Assembly: GCA_002786065.1 (NCBI GenBank)
Contig: NHNY01000027.1
Span: 248,001 to 312,000 of the forward strand
Length of the DNA stretch: 64,000 nt
Direction of reading: 5' to 3'
Source of the DNA: Microcyclospora pomicola
Taxonomy: Eukaryota; Ascomycota; Dothideomycetes; Capnodiales
Positions 32,803 through 43,195 of the stretch are shown piece by piece (the first letter of the stretch is position 1; every line of letters starts with the position of its first letter). Position numbers and translations under genes: made by a program. The notes beneath the pieces are model-generated. The model was not told the origin of the DNA and made no database searches. It was given only the letters and a program-made list of their open reading frames with translations.

Positions 32803-34416
32803 ATGGCGTCGGCAAACGTGCCTCGCTTACGCGGGAAGGCCATCCGCGTTTTTCTGGTCGCCGCGTTCGCTATTTTGGGCCTGCACCTCCTCTGGTATAC
32901 TGACCGTCTGGGCTCGTATGGACGAGCAGAGGCATATCGGAAGTTTGGGGCGGCTGGAGAACACTTCGTCAGCCAGTATCACCATTTCATCGACCACGAC
33001 ACTGCCCTCACCCTTGGCCACGATGTCGACCCGGCTCCCGGCGAGCACTCACATCACGCAGGGGATGGTGTTGCGTCAAGTCCGATCGAAGGCTACAATC
33101 CTCCCCCATCAGACACGATCGTAGAGGAGATCGACGCCAAAAGCAATGCCGCTTCCAGTCCCAGCGCGTCCAAGCTGACCACCGGCACGACGGATGTCGC
33201 GGATGAATTACTGCCCTGTTACGAGGCCGACGGCATGCAGGACATTGTCTACGTGATCAAGACCGGCTCCACCGAGGCCATGGAGAAGCTGCCTGTGCAT
33301 TTTAACACCACCATGAGGTGTTTCCCGCACGTCCTCATCTTTTCCGATTACGGCGAGATCATGGACCATCACGTGATCTACGATGCGCTCGACAATGTGA
33401 TCGAGGACATCCGCCTGGTGGAGCAGGACTTTGAGCTCTGGCGACGCCTGCAGGAAAAGGGTCGTGCGGATCTGCGGCCGGAGGAACTGAGCGACCATAA
33501 TCACGTCGACGACCCCAACTCGGGCGGCGGACAGCCTGATAACGGCGGGTGGCGACTTGACAAATTCAAGAATGTGCCGATGGTGGGCAAGACGTTGGCC
33601 ATGCATCCGAATGCGAAGTGGTATTTGTTCACCGACGCCGACACCTTCATCTCGTGGTCGAATCTGGTGCGCTGGACGAAGATGTTGGACCACGAGAAAC
33701 CATTATATCTCGGCTCTCCCGCTGTGATCAGCGACCAGGTCTTTGCGCACGGCGGATCTGGTTATCTTCTGTCCAACCCAGCAATGAAGGGACTGGCCGA
33801 CTTATACCACGGCCACCAAGAGGAGTGGGATAGGTATGCCGCCCAGCACTGGGCTGGGGATTGTGTGCTGTCCACCGTACTCGAACTCCGGCTGGACATT
33901 CCCCTGACCTGGGCCTTCCCGATCATCCAAGGCGGTGATCCCTCGGTACAGGACTTCTCCGAGTACGGCTACGACCGCCAGATCTGGTGTTACCCGACAG
34001 TCTCCTACCACCACCTTACCCCAGCTACCATCCAATCTCTATGGGAATTCGAGCAACACTGGACCGCCGAGCCCAACAACCGCGACGAACCCATCCGCCA
34101 CAAGAACACCTTCACGCAATGGGCGATGCCGCAGATGGTCGAGGAGCGCGAGGACTGGGACAATGGCTCGACCGAGGAGGCGAATGAGTATGAAGCTAAT
34201 GACCTCATCTCGTGCCGCGCCCACTGCGAGCGCGACTCTGCATGTATGCAGTACTCGTATGGTGATAACAGATGCCGCACGTTCAAGAACTATGCGAAAC
34301 TCGGCAATGCTCCAACCCCAGGGTATACGTCTGGCTGGATGATCGCGCGCATCGGCGATTTCGCGCATGATCTGGATGGCAAGTGTGAGAACGAGGGGAA
34401 CTGGATCACCGGCTGA
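32803..34416 (+). CDS. Type II membrane glycosyltransferase, GT31-like, with C-terminal PAN/apple-like module
   Basis: Single exon, 537 residues. A short basic cytosolic tail (MASANVPRLRGKAIR) leads into one membrane segment at about 14-32, the layout of Golgi glycosyltransferases. A low-complexity stem follows to about residue 145. The catalytic part contains QDIVYVIKTG, a FSDYGE segment, LAMHPNAKWYLFTDADTFISW with the metal-binding DxD motif (DAD), and the HGGSGYLLS block found in core-1 beta-1,3-galactosyltransferase relatives (GT31, often labelled DUF604). A Cys-rich end (SCRAHCERDSACMQYSYG) resembles a PAN/apple sugar- or protein-binding fold. I infer transfer of a hexose to cell-wall glycans or glycoproteins in the Golgi; donor and acceptor are unknown. 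The start is the first ATG. Confidence 0.88.
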   Translation: MASANVPRLRGKAIRVFLVAAFAILGLHLLWYTDRLGSYGRAEAYRKFGAAGEHFVSQYHHFIDHDTALTLGHDVDPAPGEHSHHAGDGVASSPIEGYNPPPSDTIVEEIDAKSNAASSPSASKLTTGTTDVADELLPCYEADGMQDIVYVIKTGSTEAMEKLPVHFNTTMRCFPHVLIFSDYGEIMDHHVIYDALDNVIEDIRLVEQDFELWRRLQEKGRADLRPEELSDHNHVDDPNSGGGQPDNGGWRLDKFKNVPMVGKTLAMHPNAKWYLFTDADTFISWSNLVRWTKMLDHEKPLYLGSPAVISDQVFAHGGSGYLLSNPAMKGLADLYHGHQEEWDRYAAQHWAGDCVLSTVLELRLDIPLTWAFPIIQGGDPSVQDFSEYGYDRQIWCYPTVSYHHLTPATIQSLWEFEQHWTAEPNNRDEPIRHKNTFTQWAMPQMVEEREDWDNGSTEEANEYEANDLISCRAHCERDSACMQYSYGDNRCRTFKNYAKLGNAPTPGYTSGWMIARIGDFAHDLDGKCENEGNWITG

Positions 34417-35902
34417 ACGGATGAGGGCGATTTCTACATCCCTAAAGTCTCTACATTCTGAGAGCTGAATGTGGTTTTCGTCTAGATGTGCGGGCAACAT
34501 CTCACTCATCAACCACCCATCAACAGCAGGTCCCGTTGTGACCCAACAGGCAGATATTGGTAACGAGCATCACTCAAAATCGATGTCCCTAAGCGCCATT
34601 CACGAGGAACTGCCCGAATCGCCGCACTCCACATACTTACACCATGTAGCGTGTATCCATCCAACAAAGTCATGGACGGGAGACATTCGATACTCGCGGA
34701 TGCGGAAGCAAGGACGATGGCGCTATGTTCTGCCACCACTCCACAGCTTTAGATCCTCCCAAAGGGCGTTACGAAATATAGAACTGGGGAAAAAGGGGTA
34801 ACCGGGGCACTCGGGAGTACAGAGGCGTTCTACGCGTAATTCGGCAGGAAGTGGAGGCAAGGCAAGGAAATGGCAGGGAAGGCGTACATCCAATGATCAA
34901 CCATCAGTCACGCACCACTCCACACGGGAGAGTTCCGAAGTTTACCCTGTGCTCACCCCGGAGTGCAGAAAGGCAAGCGAAGACAAAGAGGACGAAAAGA
35001 AAGCATGCATCGAGCGTGGCTACAATGATCTCATCCCCTCGTTCCAATCACGAGCGCAGTATAAACACGGTGCATTGGTGTCCGTCTGCTTCACAACCAT
35101 ACTACAATAGATAAGCGTTGTTTACTAGCGGGTACGTAGGTGAGGTTAATTCTTCACATCTAGACAGGTAGATAGACAGGCAGGCAGGCAGGCAGGTAGC
35201 AAACGGGACAGGATCTGCTTTCTTTCTTCCTCTTCGCTTCATTATACATAGACAATTAGAACCCGGCTATAGAAGATACACGCCGACTTACACAGGATCT
35301 CTGTTCTGTTCATGCTTGACTTGTCACCTTTCTCCAAGTTCCAAGAGTAAGTGGATGGAATCGACGTAAGATATAGGTACGTACACGTAGAGAACGTCTT
35401 TGGCACTTCTTGACATTGTCTGACACTGAGAGCGTACGTGGGGCGTTTTAGACACGAATCGATTTCATGTCGTACGAAACTAGGTACTGATCGGATATAC
35501 GAGCGGGCGGGCGGGCCGGGAGGGCGCTGCTGATGGACATCTGGATGGAGATAGATATGATAAGGTAGGAACGTTGATTGGGAAATGGGGAGACTGTTCG
35601 GCAAAAGGAAGACGGTTCGGGAAGGCGAAGATCGTTCGGGACAGGAAAAATTGGGAGAAGAGGGGAATGGGTATGTTATAATTACGATTAGGAAATGGTG
35701 GTGGAAGGTATGGTTGGTAGTTAGACGGTAATGTAGCATGGGTATTTGGACGATGTCATGCAATGTATGCATGCACGTAACGAGCTATGACGATGGAAAA
35801 GGGGGCAACGGCAAAGGGAAAAGTCGTGAAGATATATCCGCCCATGACTCCGACTTGGGCTGATGCTCCTCCTCGTGAGGAATGGTCTAGATTCAGCGTC
35901 AC
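34417..35902. other. Intergenic, tail-to-tail (GT31-like / AIFM2-like)
   Basis: 1.5 kb. It holds a small tetranucleotide repeat (next entry) and a GC-rich run of GGGCGGGCGG near 35500. No gene was seen. Confidence 0.5.
35177..35196. repeat. Short (CAGG)5 microsatellite
   Basis: Five tandem CAGG units, flanked by related GATA/GACA units, in the intergenic region. Confidence 0.85.
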
Positions 35903-37090
35903 TCAAGCCTTCTTCCACTTCTGCCCCTCGGTGATGCCCGCCATGTTGCTGAGCAGGTAATCCTTCCCCTTGGCCTTCGCGACGATGAATCCCGGAAGGG
36001 TGAAGCCGTTGAATGCGCCCACGCCCGTCTTGGCACCGACAGGCACGACCTGCGTTTCGGACGGCTTGAAGTTGTACTGCCGCTCGGTCAGCCCGGACGT
36101 GGCGCCGCCGAGCAGGTCTCGGCTGAGGTTGCCGGCCATGACGGGCAGGCTGTTGTAGAGGTTGAGCACGCCGCCAGAATCCGCGCCGGCCACGTCGCCA
36201 GCGGCGAAGACGCGCTCGCCCGCGCCCGTGACGCGCAAGGTGTGCTTGTCTGCAGCCACATAGCCGTTGCTCGACCGGAGGGCCGCAGGAAGGAAGCCGG
36301 TATTGGGCTGCACGCCGACTGCAGGGAAATAGACGTCCGTCGTCAGCGTCTCGCCATTGTCGAGCACGACTTCAGTCTTGCCGTCCGTCAACAACCGTGT
36401 GGATTGCACTTTGGCGCCGCAGCGGATCGTCACGCCGAGCTTCTCGAGCTGCTTCTGAGCTTTCGTGCCGAGTTTGGCGCTGAGCACAGGCAGCAGCTTG
36501 GTGCCGCCGGCGAGCAGGGTGATCTTGGCTTTGAGGGTTGAGGCCATTTCGCCGGCTGTCTCGACGGCGACGGGCCCACCGCCACCGATGATCACAGACT
36601 GCGCGCGGGCGAGCGAAGCGTTCATTTCTTCGAGCGCCTTCTGCGAGATCGTGTAGTCGCCTTGTAGCGTGGTGCAGGCGGTGGGAGAGCGGACACCAGT
36701 GGCGATGACTAGGGCGTAGTACGGCAGCGTCTCCGGAACCCCTTCACTAGTCTGGCCGTGCGGCTCGATGATCACAGTCCGGGCGGCGGTGTCCAATGAT
36801 GTGGCATGGCGGTGGTGGAAGATGATGGATCCTTCCAGCGACTTGTACTGCTTGAAACCGTCCATGATGGGCACGAAGGTCTTGCTGTGCGGCATCTCCT
36901 TGACCGAGACAAGCTCACGGGGAGCAGCGATGTGCCACCAGAAGTGGGTCGACGGATCAACTAGATGGAGCTCATAGCGAACGTCTTTGTCCTGCTGAAG
37001 CTTGGGTAGGGTGTGCCGGGCGAGGTAGTGTGCGGCCGAGAGGCCGGCGAAGGACGCACCCAGAATGACAATGTTGCGTGTCTCCGGCAT
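35903..37090 (-). CDS. AIFM2/FSP1-like NAD(P)H oxidoreductase (AMID family)
   Basis: Single exon, 395 residues, close to the 373 of human AIFM2. The N-terminal FAD-binding Rossmann unit is VILGASFAGLSAAHYLA. A second nucleotide-binding unit is SVIIGGGGPVAVETAGE, for NAD(P)H. The VFAAGDVAG motif closes the FAD site. There is no transmembrane segment and no extended C-terminal calcium domain, unlike large external NADH dehydrogenases. Members are type II NADH:quinone oxidoreductases on lipid droplets, mitochondria or plasma membrane; human FSP1 reduces ubiquinone and guards against lipid peroxidation. Residue 1 is Met-Pro, with no myristoylation site, so membrane targeting would differ from human FSP1. 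The substrate is inferred. Confidence 0.88.
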   Translation of the reverse strand: MPETRNIVILGASFAGLSAAHYLARHTLPKLQQDKDVRYELHLVDPSTHFWWHIAAPRELVSVKEMPHSKTFVPIMDGFKQYKSLEGSIIFHHRHATSLDTAARTVIIEPHGQTSEGVPETLPYYALVIATGVRSPTACTTLQGDYTISQKALEEMNASLARAQSVIIGGGGPVAVETAGEMASTLKAKITLLAGGTKLLPVLSAKLGTKAQKQLEKLGVTIRCGAKVQSTRLLTDGKTEVVLDNGETLTTDVYFPAVGVQPNTGFLPAALRSSNGYVAADKHTLRVTGAGERVFAAGDVAGADSGGVLNLYNSLPVMAGNLSRDLLGGATSGLTERQYNFKPSETQVVPVGAKTGVGAFNGFTLPGFIVAKAKGKDYLLSNMAGITEGQKWKKA

Positions 37091-38213
37091 GGTGGAGGAT
37101 GATGGATGGCGTTGTGGTTGATGAAAGTGCTGGGTATCTGCGACCTTTCCAGCAGCCTTGGTGGCAACTATATATCTCCTGGACGCAAGCAGAAAGGTAG
37201 GAGGTCAAACTCTCAAGAAGGCGAATATGGAGTGATTATCGACACCTTGCCGTAGTCAGGCACCAGGTAGAAGACAAATGATGGCTAATTGATTCGTGAT
37301 CAGTCTGTAGATGAGATCAGAAACAAGCAATTGCTATTCCTTGCTGATCGTTGAAAGTGAGGCTTCTTAGCACGTCTTCGAAGCCATTCGGGAGTCCGCG
37401 TACCCTGATCGGCCGTTGCTTCTCGGGAAATTATTACAATAAAACGTCCTACGGCCGCATTGCGCACATTGCCGTTCGACTAAGCACAGTCTCGACAGCA
37501 AGGCTTATTGTTCCGGTGTCGCAACTTGAGAGTACCAAGATCGTACAGGCTTCGTAAGCGCTGATAAAGCATGCTAAATGCTAGCTGGGTATATGTGTTG
37601 GAGGAGGTGAGGTGAGGACGGCATAACTTGCAGGTGTTGCTCCGAGCAGGGCATCCAGGGTCCTCTATAGAATCAATGCTTCCGCTGCCGAGAATCATAC
37701 AGTTTCTCATGCTCACATCATGAGTCTTATGGACCATGGGCTCAGCAGGATTACCAATGGGTGCATAAATGATAAGTACTTTGCCCAAAGATATTGACGT
37801 CGCCGATGAAAGTGCAGCTCATAAGTGCTCGGAAGCTACAGGTTCCAGATCGTGATTACGCGGAGACAGTACGGTGGCACGTTTGTATGCCATCCTCCAT
37901 CTCGAGATACAAGTCCATTACCATGTTCGTCTTCAACGTGCCGCTGTGTCTGAGATGCTATGTGCCATTGAAATGCTAGGAAGTCGGCTCACTTGCACAG
38001 ACGCAGAGCTCGTGTTTTCATTGATTATACCCTCGGAGACGTAGGTGTTTATCACGACATGAACAATGTCGTGAAAGCGTCTTACGGTCAGCATGCAGTA
38101 TATGAGTCTATCGGATTACGCGTGCTTGGATGAATAGAGAAAGCATGTAGAGCTGCGGTGGTGAGAGTCTAAAGTTGGCACCGACCGGTTGAATTATGTC
38201 CATCCATTGGACT
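37091..38213. other. Intergenic: AIFM2-like promoter / branched-chain aminotransferase 3' flank
   Basis: 1.1 kb between same-strand genes; no gene seen. Confidence 0.5.
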
Positions 38214-39592
38214 CTATATTTTTACACTGAAGCGCAAAAGTTAGCTTTGTCTCGTCAGATCATGGAAGCTGAAAATACTCACCTCCAGGGGTGCTCTTCC
38301 TCGCCGTATTGGATTCCCTCGATCCAGTCCTTGAATCGCAATGTCAACGGTCCGACTTCCTGCTCCGGCTGCAAGCCACATGAAATAAGCTGGCCTTGGT
38401 AGGAGATGTTTCGGACCGGCGACACGACCGCAGCTGTGCCAGAGCCAAAGACCTCGATCATCCTGCCTTCTTTCGCCGCAGCTGCCACTTCGCCCATGTG
38501 GAATCTCCGCTCTGACACCTTCCATCCTTCTGGTTCCAACCTCTCACGAGCAAGCGTGAGCACGGAATCGCGCGTGACTCCTTTCAAGATTGTCCCGTCC
38601 AATGGTGCTGTGATCAGCTCTTTTTGACCTTCCTTGTTTACGAATGCCATGAACAGATTCATCGTGCCAACCTCTGTGACAAAGTCCTCCTTTTTCCCAG
38701 TCGCTGGATCGACGTCCTCGAAGAGCCAGAGATTCTGATGAAAGCCTCGGGTCGCAGCTTGCATTTGTGGTACGATACAGGGAGCGTAGTTCGCGCCAAG
38801 CTTGCTTGCACCAACACCTCCAGGCCAGGCTCGGACGGCGTATGTTGTCGCTTCGAGGGAAATGGCTTTGAAGCCTGTGGGGTAGTATGGACCGACAGGT
38901 GAAGCGATCACGTAAAGTAAAGCAGATCCCGGTGGACCAACACCAAGGGTTCTTTGGGTGCCGATCATGTTTGGACGGATGTAGAGTGAATAGCCACGTT
39001 GTCTGTTAGAGTCATGATTAGCACGCGCGCGATGCGAGCATGGATGTTCAGCCACTCACGATGGGATGAAACGTTCTTCAAGCTGGCAGAACTTCTTGAT
39101 CAACTCGATCATGGCCTGACCATCAAATGTAGGAAGCGCGATGCGCGAGCTGGAGTTGTTGAGACGCTCCATGTTCTTGTCTGGCCGGAACAGGCGCACA
39201 TGACCATTCCTATCCTTATATGCCTTCATTCCCTCGAATGCTTCGAACGCATAGTGTAGCACACATGTCGCAGGATCGAGCGACAGATTCTGATATGGCG
39301 TTATCCGCGGTGGTAGCCACCCTTCTCCAGCGGTCCATTCCAGAGCCAGCATATGATCGGTAAATGTGCGGCCGAAGATGAGCTTCTCGTTCGGCATGAC
39401 ATCTTTAGGTGTGGTAGTTTTGGTGATCGAGAGTTGCGACACATCAATGGCCTTGAGCTTGGGTTCGTCGGCATCTGGAGCTTTGATACTCTGCCATCGC
39501 CGTTGAGGTCGGTATACGCATTGCGACGAAGGAGTCACTCCAGATACTTTTTGAAAGCGGAGTTTAGGAAGCGTGCGGATGGAGGAAGTCAT
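38214..39592 (-). CDS. BAT1: Mitochondrial branched-chain amino acid aminotransferase
   Basis: Three exons (39060-39592, 38283-39002, 38214-38226; introns 57 and 56 nt) give 421 residues. The last exon is only 13 nt and supplies the end SVKI after HPW. The N-terminus is a clear mitochondrial presequence ([15 protein letters not shown], then RPQRRWQS). The class IV fold has the [15 protein letters not shown] and [15 protein letters not shown] blocks, the PLP lysine in [11 protein letters not shown], and the EVGTMNLF and [13 protein letters not shown] phosphate-binding segments. The enzyme interconverts Leu, Ile and Val with their 2-oxo acids. The paralog class (mitochondrial Bat1 versus cytosolic Bat2) follows from the presequence. 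The promoter has a TGACTC core at 39730-39735, a possible Gcn4/CpcA half site. Confidence 0.93.
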
Positions 39593-40061
39593 GTCTGCAG
39601 ATTGAGCCTGCTTAAGGCGACGACCCCAGAGCTGATCAAGTGGATGGAGGAGCTTGTACGGTAGATATGTGAAGGTTGATTCGTTGTCTCGGCTTGTGTC
39701 AACTTCAAGAATTGTGGTAGTTGTTCGCGTGACTCCAATGCTTGAAGTTCGGCCGGGACCACATGGCGTCCATGATTCTGTCCCGCCGCCACATCCGCCG
39801 AGCAATAATAGTACAGGACAACACTGTTCTCATAGACTTATTTGTATTCGGCATATTACTAAGGGGAAAAGAGAAGCGGAAGAGATATGTCATGTTTTGA
39901 TGACCCTTGACATGCTCGAAGCTTTATTACTGCCCTTGTTCTGCTACGATAGCCAAAGCCTGGAGTTCACTGCTTGCGAACAGCTGTGCGCCCACCTTTG
40001 CAGAGAGACGACTTATCAAGCACCGCCTTTCTAGCACCCGCAGATCTAGGATCCTGGCAAG
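39593..40061. other. Divergent promoter region (BAT1 / SCY1)
   Basis: 469 bp between outward-facing starts. It contains TGACTC at 39730-39735, the core of a Gcn4/CpcA site. One copy is weak evidence. Confidence 0.45.
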
Positions 40062-42884
40062 ATGTTCTCGTCGGCATTGAAGTCTTTCTCGTCGAACATA
40101 TCGAGCAATTACACCATCGCATCGCAGCCTTCGTCCACATCTGGTCCTTGGAAGATCTTCGATGCCAAACGTAAGCAGACCGGAAAGGCAGCGTCCGTCT
40201 TTGTGTTCGAGAAGAAAAGCCTTGAGCAGCAAGTCGGCGGATTAGGTGGTCGCAGTAATGCATCATCTTTGAAGCGCGCGCATGAAGAAGTTGTGGAGAG
40301 GTTGAAAAGAGAAGCTAGCAGTCTTGCGCGTCTACGGCATCCTAGCATTCTAGAACTGGCCGAGCCTGTGGAGGATACAAGAAATGGAGGGCTTATGTTC
40401 GCAACCGAGCCTGTCACTGCGAGTCTAGCAAGTCTGCTGCAAGATAAAGATGAGCAAGAGAAATCGGGTGGTGTGGCTGGTCGAGGGAGCAGGTATGTGG
40501 TCGAGGAGGCTGATGGGAGCCACAAGAGAAGGGAACTAGAGATCGACGAGCTAGAGATACAGAAAGGATTGTTGCAACTCGGAAAAGGATTGGAATTCCT
40601 CCACGAGAGTGCCGGTCTTGTGCATGCCAATTTGACCCCCGAAGCTATACTGGTGAATGCCAAAGGCGACTGGAAGATATCAGGTCTGGCGTTCTGTGGC
40701 CCTCATGAAAGCAGTACAGCTGCTACAAGTCTGGCGCCGATCAGTCTGCACGAGGTGCTGAACCATGATCCCCGACTGCCCAGCTTCGTCCAGCTGAATT
40801 TGGACTTTACCTCACCGGACTTTGTGCTCGATAACAGTCTGACCGCATCATCGGATATGTTCACCCTTGGCCTGCTGATCGTCTCCCTATACAATTCTCC
40901 ACACACGTCGCCGATAAGCACTGGCAGCTCGTTATCTTCCTACAAGCGCATCTTCTCGAGCTCGTCCAGCGTTCCGTCACAATCAAACAACTTCTTGGTC
41001 CCCAAATCTCATCCCTTACCACCCAAGCTCGCAGCAGAACTCCTCCCACGCCTGCTCACAAGGCGGCCAGCACAGCGATTGTCAGCCCGTGAGTTCCAAG
41101 AGGCGAGTTACTTTGACAACATCCTGGTCTCCACCATGCGCTTCTTGGATGCACTTCCAGCAAAGACTGCCAACGAGAAGGCACAGTTCCTGCGTGGTCT
41201 ACCTCGCATCATGCCGCAATTCCCGAAATCCGTTCTCGAGAAGAAAGTACTCCCCGCTTTACTCGAGGAGATGAAAGATAGGGAACTCTTGGCTCCCATC
41301 ATGAGCAACATGTTTGCTATGGTTAAGGCCATGTCGGCTGGCAAGCGAGTGTTTACGCAAACAGTAGTGCCAAAACTGCGCGAGGTGTTCCTGACCAATA
41401 AAACGCCCGAGAAGGACACATCCAAGGACGCTGGTCTGATAATCCTGCTCGAGAACATGCAGATAGCCGCGGAGAACTGCCAAGGCAAAGAGTTCCGCGA
41501 TGACATATTACCCATCATCTTGCTTGCTCTCGAAAGCTCCACACATGGTATCGTGGATTCTGCGCTCGCCACGTTACCCTCGGTACTGCCAGTCCTGGAC
41601 TTCACGACAATCAAGAATGAGCTCTTCCCTGTCATTGCCAATGTCTTCGCCAAAACCAGCAGTCTCAACATCAAGATCAAGGGACTGGATGCTTTTAATG
41701 TTCTCTGTGGTGGTACTGCTACGACTGAAGAGACGGCTGATGATGATCTCAACGGCATCGGTATTGCTGAAAAGAAATCTAGTTCCGTATCCAGCAGCTG
41801 CATCCTGGACAAGTTTACTGTTCAGGAGAAGGTCGTTCCACTGCTTAAAGGTATCAAGACAAAAGAGCCTGGCGTGATGATGGCAGCACTCCGCGTCTTC
41901 AAGCAGGTTGGTGAGGTGGCCGATTCTGACTTCCTTGCCATGGACATACTACCGATACTGTGGGCCATGAGTTTAGGGCCCCTGTTAAACCTGCAACAAT
42001 TCCAAGCCTTTATGTCACTCATCAAAATTTTGAGCGGCAGAATTGAGAAAGAGCAGACCAAGAAACTTCAGGAAATCGGCAACTCCAATAACTCCAGCGT
42101 TGGCAGTAGTGCGCGAAACCGTCAAGCCGCGGCATTGTCAAATGGCCTTGCGGGTGGGGAGGAAACGGATTTCGAAACTCTTGTGTCTGGTGGTCGAAAA
42201 GCAGGCGCAAGTGGTGGTACAGACCTTATGGATGAATGGGGAGCTACTGTCTCGGCTCCCGTACGGCCAACAAACTCCAGAGTTCCGTCCACAACGCCAG
42301 CGTTCTCGTGGCAAACCCCTGCTGCACCGGTCAGTGCGCCTTCAAACCCGAGCATCAATGCGCTCCGGCCTTCCGCCCAGCCTGCAAGAACAATAACGCC
42401 AGACCAGAGCATGTCAAGTTTTGCCACGTTGACGCCTGCCTCTCAATTCTCTCAGCCGCTTCAGCCGACGGCCCCTGCGACCATGCCAATGAGACCTGTC
42501 CAAGCCTCGCCACAGGTACCCTACAGCAATCCGATCAGCAGCGGGACAAGCATCGATTGGTCATCTGCTGCGAATAACCACAATTCCGCGACGGCTTGGG
42601 CCAACCAAAGGACCCCATCACAGACTATGCCAACTGTGAGCACTCCATCTTACAACGGAGGGTTCGGTGGTGTCGCTCAGAGCAATGCGAGTAGCAATTT
42701 CATAGCAGCAAAACCAGCGATATCATCGTTTGGTCTACCGCCGCCGCCCACAAGTCCGCAATCACTGAACCTAGTTGGAACCAGTGGAAATTACCAAAGT
42801 TTCGGTAAAGTGCCTCCCAGAACGCAGCCGCAGTCAAATGGGAAAGCTGGCAGTGGACTGGACAAATATGAGAGCTTGATTTAA
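40062..42884 (+). CDS. SCY1: Scy1/SCYL2-type pseudokinase of clathrin trafficking
   Basis: Single exon, 940 residues, the usual size. An N-terminal kinase-like domain (about 25-360) is degenerate in the way typical of SCYL2. The HRD catalytic loop is replaced by LVHANLTPE (residues 186-194), the DFG site reads KISGLAF, and the glycine loop is lost, so catalysis is unlikely. A HEAT-repeat region follows (about 380-680, with ILPIILLALESSTHGIVDSAL and similar pairs of helices). The C-terminal 250 residues are Ser, Pro, Gln and Asn-rich. In animals this tail binds clathrin and AP2, and here it holds QFSQPLQ and several short hydrophobic motifs. I infer a role at trans-Golgi and endosomal coated vesicles. 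The start is the first ATG. Confidence 0.92.
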   Translation: MFSSALKSFSSNISSNYTIASQPSSTSGPWKIFDAKRKQTGKAASVFVFEKKSLEQQVGGLGGRSNASSLKRAHEEVVERLKREASSLARLRHPSILELAEPVEDTRNGGLMFATEPVTASLASLLQDKDEQEKSGGVAGRGSRYVVEEADGSHKRRELEIDELEIQKGLLQLGKGLEFLHESAGLVHANLTPEAILVNAKGDWKISGLAFCGPHESSTAATSLAPISLHEVLNHDPRLPSFVQLNLDFTSPDFVLDNSLTASSDMFTLGLLIVSLYNSPHTSPISTGSSLSSYKRIFSSSSSVPSQSNNFLVPKSHPLPPKLAAELLPRLLTRRPAQRLSAREFQEASYFDNILVSTMRFLDALPAKTANEKAQFLRGLPRIMPQFPKSVLEKKVLPALLEEMKDRELLAPIMSNMFAMVKAMSAGKRVFTQTVVPKLREVFLTNKTPEKDTSKDAGLIILLENMQIAAENCQGKEFRDDILPIILLALESSTHGIVDSALATLPSVLPVLDFTTIKNELFPVIANVFAKTSSLNIKIKGLDAFNVLCGGTATTEETADDDLNGIGIAEKKSSSVSSSCILDKFTVQEKVVPLLKGIKTKEPGVMMAALRVFKQVGEVADSDFLAMDILPILWAMSLGPLLNLQQFQAFMSLIKILSGRIEKEQTKKLQEIGNSNNSSVGSSARNRQAAALSNGLAGGEETDFETLVSGGRKAGASGGTDLMDEWGATVSAPVRPTNSRVPSTTPAFSWQTPAAPVSAPSNPSINALRPSAQPARTITPDQSMSSFATLTPASQFSQPLQPTAPATMPMRPVQASPQVPYSNPISSGTSIDWSSAANNHNSATAWANQRTPSQTMPTVSTPSYNGGFGGVAQSNASSNFIAAKPAISSFGLPPPPTSPQSLNLVGTSGNYQSFGKVPPRTQPQSNGKAGSGLDKYESLI

Positions 42885-43195
42885 TGAACATTCACACATG
42901 GAGATCGAGCTAGATTTCCGTATCTCAATTGAGAATGTGTTTCGAACATGACCTTTTCCATTTCCCTCCAAACGTCTTGATCGTAAACATCTACATAGCC
43001 TCTCCAATGTGATCACGTGGCCTCGTACTGAGATATTGCGTCACGACTTTTGTGCCCTTCGCGAATCCCGCATGGCAGAACACGATTCTTACAAAGCATC
43101 GACCTCAACACAGATTACATTATTTACGTCTCGACTACGCAGGGAAGATGTCGAACGAAGTACCAAGTTGTTGAAAAATCGACCTCGATGCTGCC
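42885..43195. other. Intergenic between SCY1 and HEM25 (same strand)
   Basis: 311 bp; HEM25 promoter. No gene was seen. Confidence 0.5.

Noticed and set aside
33208-33693. 161-codon minus frame inside the GT31-like gene
   Set aside because: It is a shadow of the well supported glycosyltransferase exon.
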